NCBI RefSeq assembly: GCF_021729035.1
Contig: NZ_JAJSAP010000005.1
Span: 310,001-374,000, forward strand
Length of the DNA: 64,000 bases
DNA from: Microbulbifer sediminum
GTDB lineage: Bacteria; Pseudomonadota; Gammaproteobacteria; Pseudomonadales; Cellvibrionaceae
Reading direction: 5' to 3'
Below the pieces are notes generated by a model. It was given only the letters and a program-made list of their open reading frames with translations. It was not told where the DNA came from and did not search any database. Positions 63,360 to 64,000 of the stretch are shown piece by piece. Each line of letters begins with the position of its first letter. Position 1 is the stretch's first letter. A program made the position numbers and the translations under genes.

Positions 63360-64000
63360 CTATTCGGGAGCCACGAAGCGGTAACCCCGCCCGCGCAGGG
63401 TCTGGATGGGACTGGACGCCCCGGCCGCATCCAGCTTTTTGCGCAGGCGTCCGATAAACACCTCAATCACATTGCTGTCGCGGTCGCAGTCCTGCTCGTA
63501 AATATGCTCGGTCAGCGTAGTTTTGGAGACCACCTCGTCCGGGTGCAGCATCAGGTATTCCAGCACCTTGTATTCAAACGAGGTGAGGTCCAGCTCGGCA
63601 TCCTCGACCCGCACACGCTGCGAGGAAGTATCCATCACAATGGGGCCGGCCTTGATGCTGGGGGAGGAAAATCCGGCAGAGCGTCGCACCAGTGCATTCA
63701 GGCGCGCCAGCAGTTCTTCTGTGTGGAAAGGCTTGACCAGGTAATCGTCGCCACCGGCCTCAAGGCCCTTGACCCGCTCCTGCCAGTGGCCGCGGGCAGT
63801 GAGGATCAGGATGGGGAAATGCTTGTCCTCGCGGCGCAGGGTCTCGATCACCTGGATACCATCGACGCCCGGCAGGCCAAGGTCCATCACCGCCACGTCG
63901 TAGGGAAACTCGCGGCCGTAATACAGGGCTTCATTGCCGTCCGGGGCCTCGTCCACCGTGTAGCCCGCCTCACGCAGGGAATTTGCCAGCTGCTGGCGCA
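63360..64000 (-). CDS. phoP: Response regulator, PhoP-like, cut by the window edge
   Basis: The C-terminal 213 residues or so are present and the N terminus lies beyond base 64000. The receiver shows DVAVMDLGLPGVDG with the phosphoacceptor aspartate, ILILTARGHWQERVKGLEAG and DYLVKPFHTEELLARL. The OmpR-type winged helix has LTSFEYKVLEYLM, SNVIEVFIGRLRKKL and TLRGRGYRFVAPE at the end. This wording (DEAPDGNEALYYG, ILTARGxWQ) matches the PhoP group. The kinase gene starts 24 bases after its stop, so they form an operon. Confidence 0.88.
   Translation of the reverse strand, partial: RQQLANSLREAGYTVDEAPDGNEALYYGREFPYDVAVMDLGLPGVDGIQVIETLRREDKHFPILILTARGHWQERVKGLEAGGDDYLVKPFHTEELLARLNALVRRSAGFSSPSIKAGPIVMDTSSQRVRVEDAELDLTSFEYKVLEYLMLHPDEVVSKTTLTEHIYEQDCDRDSNVIEVFIGRLRKKLDAAGASSPIQTLRGRGYRFVAPE

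Overview
The window is GC-rich, gene-dense chromosomal DNA from a free-living, probably marine or brackish, gammaproteobacterium. The protein families and gene orders (rluB-scpB-scpA-yciO-rnm, guaB-guaA, kbl-tdh, cpxR-cpxA with a divergent Spy/CpxP gene, a PA0069-type radical SAM gene, a PhoP/PhoQ pair) fit the Pseudomonadales/Cellvibrionales side of the class. A Microbulbifer-like organism is my best guess, as an inference. I see no rRNA, tRNA, CRISPR array, phage, integron or insertion sequence. About 62 protein genes are annotated, nearly all of them housekeeping or physiological.

Layout. 0.1-4.7 kb: lysine/diaminopimelate genes dapC, dapD and dapE, interleaved with nth and an ArsC/Spx-like gene. 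4.7-5.7 kb: a small conserved protein and a flavodoxin on the minus strand. 5.9-8.6 kb: an envelope-stress locus with a Spy/CpxP-type periplasmic gene divergent from cpxRA; the gap between them holds five CpxR-like half-sites at exact 10-bp steps. 8.8-9.5 kb: an SRPBCC protein. 9.6-14.4 kb: the minus-strand run rnm-yciO-scpA-scpB-rluB. 14.7-19.6 kb: plus-strand genes for a VC0807-type membrane protein, YciI, an SH3 protein, a cyclophilin, PdxJ, a Rossmann/DUF2520 protein and a TrmH-type methyltransferase. 19.9-20.9 kb: an OmpA-family protein. 21.3-25.98 kb: guaBA and the divergent xseA.

26.3-31.96 kb: a lipoprotein lytic transglycosylase with two solute-binding-like domains, a quinone oxidoreductase and a TonB-dependent receptor. 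32.4-35.4 kb: an HscC-type Hsp70 with a J-like/RDD membrane partner. 35.6-36.5 kb: a cupin gene and pdxH. 36.8-39.9 kb: a thiamine-diphosphate decarboxylase (AruI-like) and an aldehyde dehydrogenase. 40.1-42.7 kb: a 71-residue orphan, kbl and tdh (threonine catabolism). 43-48 kb: sodC, a lipase, a DUF1439 protein, a CPA1 antiporter and a glutamate-synthase-domain membrane protein. 48-49 kb: a radical SAM gene behind a perfect LexA box. 49.2-53.3 kb: a nitric-oxide defence locus (norB, ytfE, DUF454 gene, nsrR) with two NsrR-type operators 50 bp apart between the divergent arms. 53.3-54.3 kb: a nearly empty stretch with two possible small genes and a nested terminator. 54.3-64 kb: a GIY-YIG protein, an ECF sigma factor with zinc-finger partner, an SDR, DUF3301 and DUF1653 proteins, a saccharopine-dehydrogenase-like protein, PAP2 phosphatase, a glycosyltransferase, an acyl-CoA dehydrogenase and a PhoQ/PhoP-like pair cut by the window edge.

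The clearest non-routine content is regulatory and can be read directly in the bases: the CpxR array, the NsrR operator pair with a consensus-like promoter, the LexA box, and a guaB promoter with a GC-rich discriminator. The least explained items are the two small ORFs with their own terminator, the tandem solute-binding transglycosylase whose tail runs antisense into its neighbour, and an endonuclease III with a rearranged cluster loop. I found no convincing wholly new multi-gene system.
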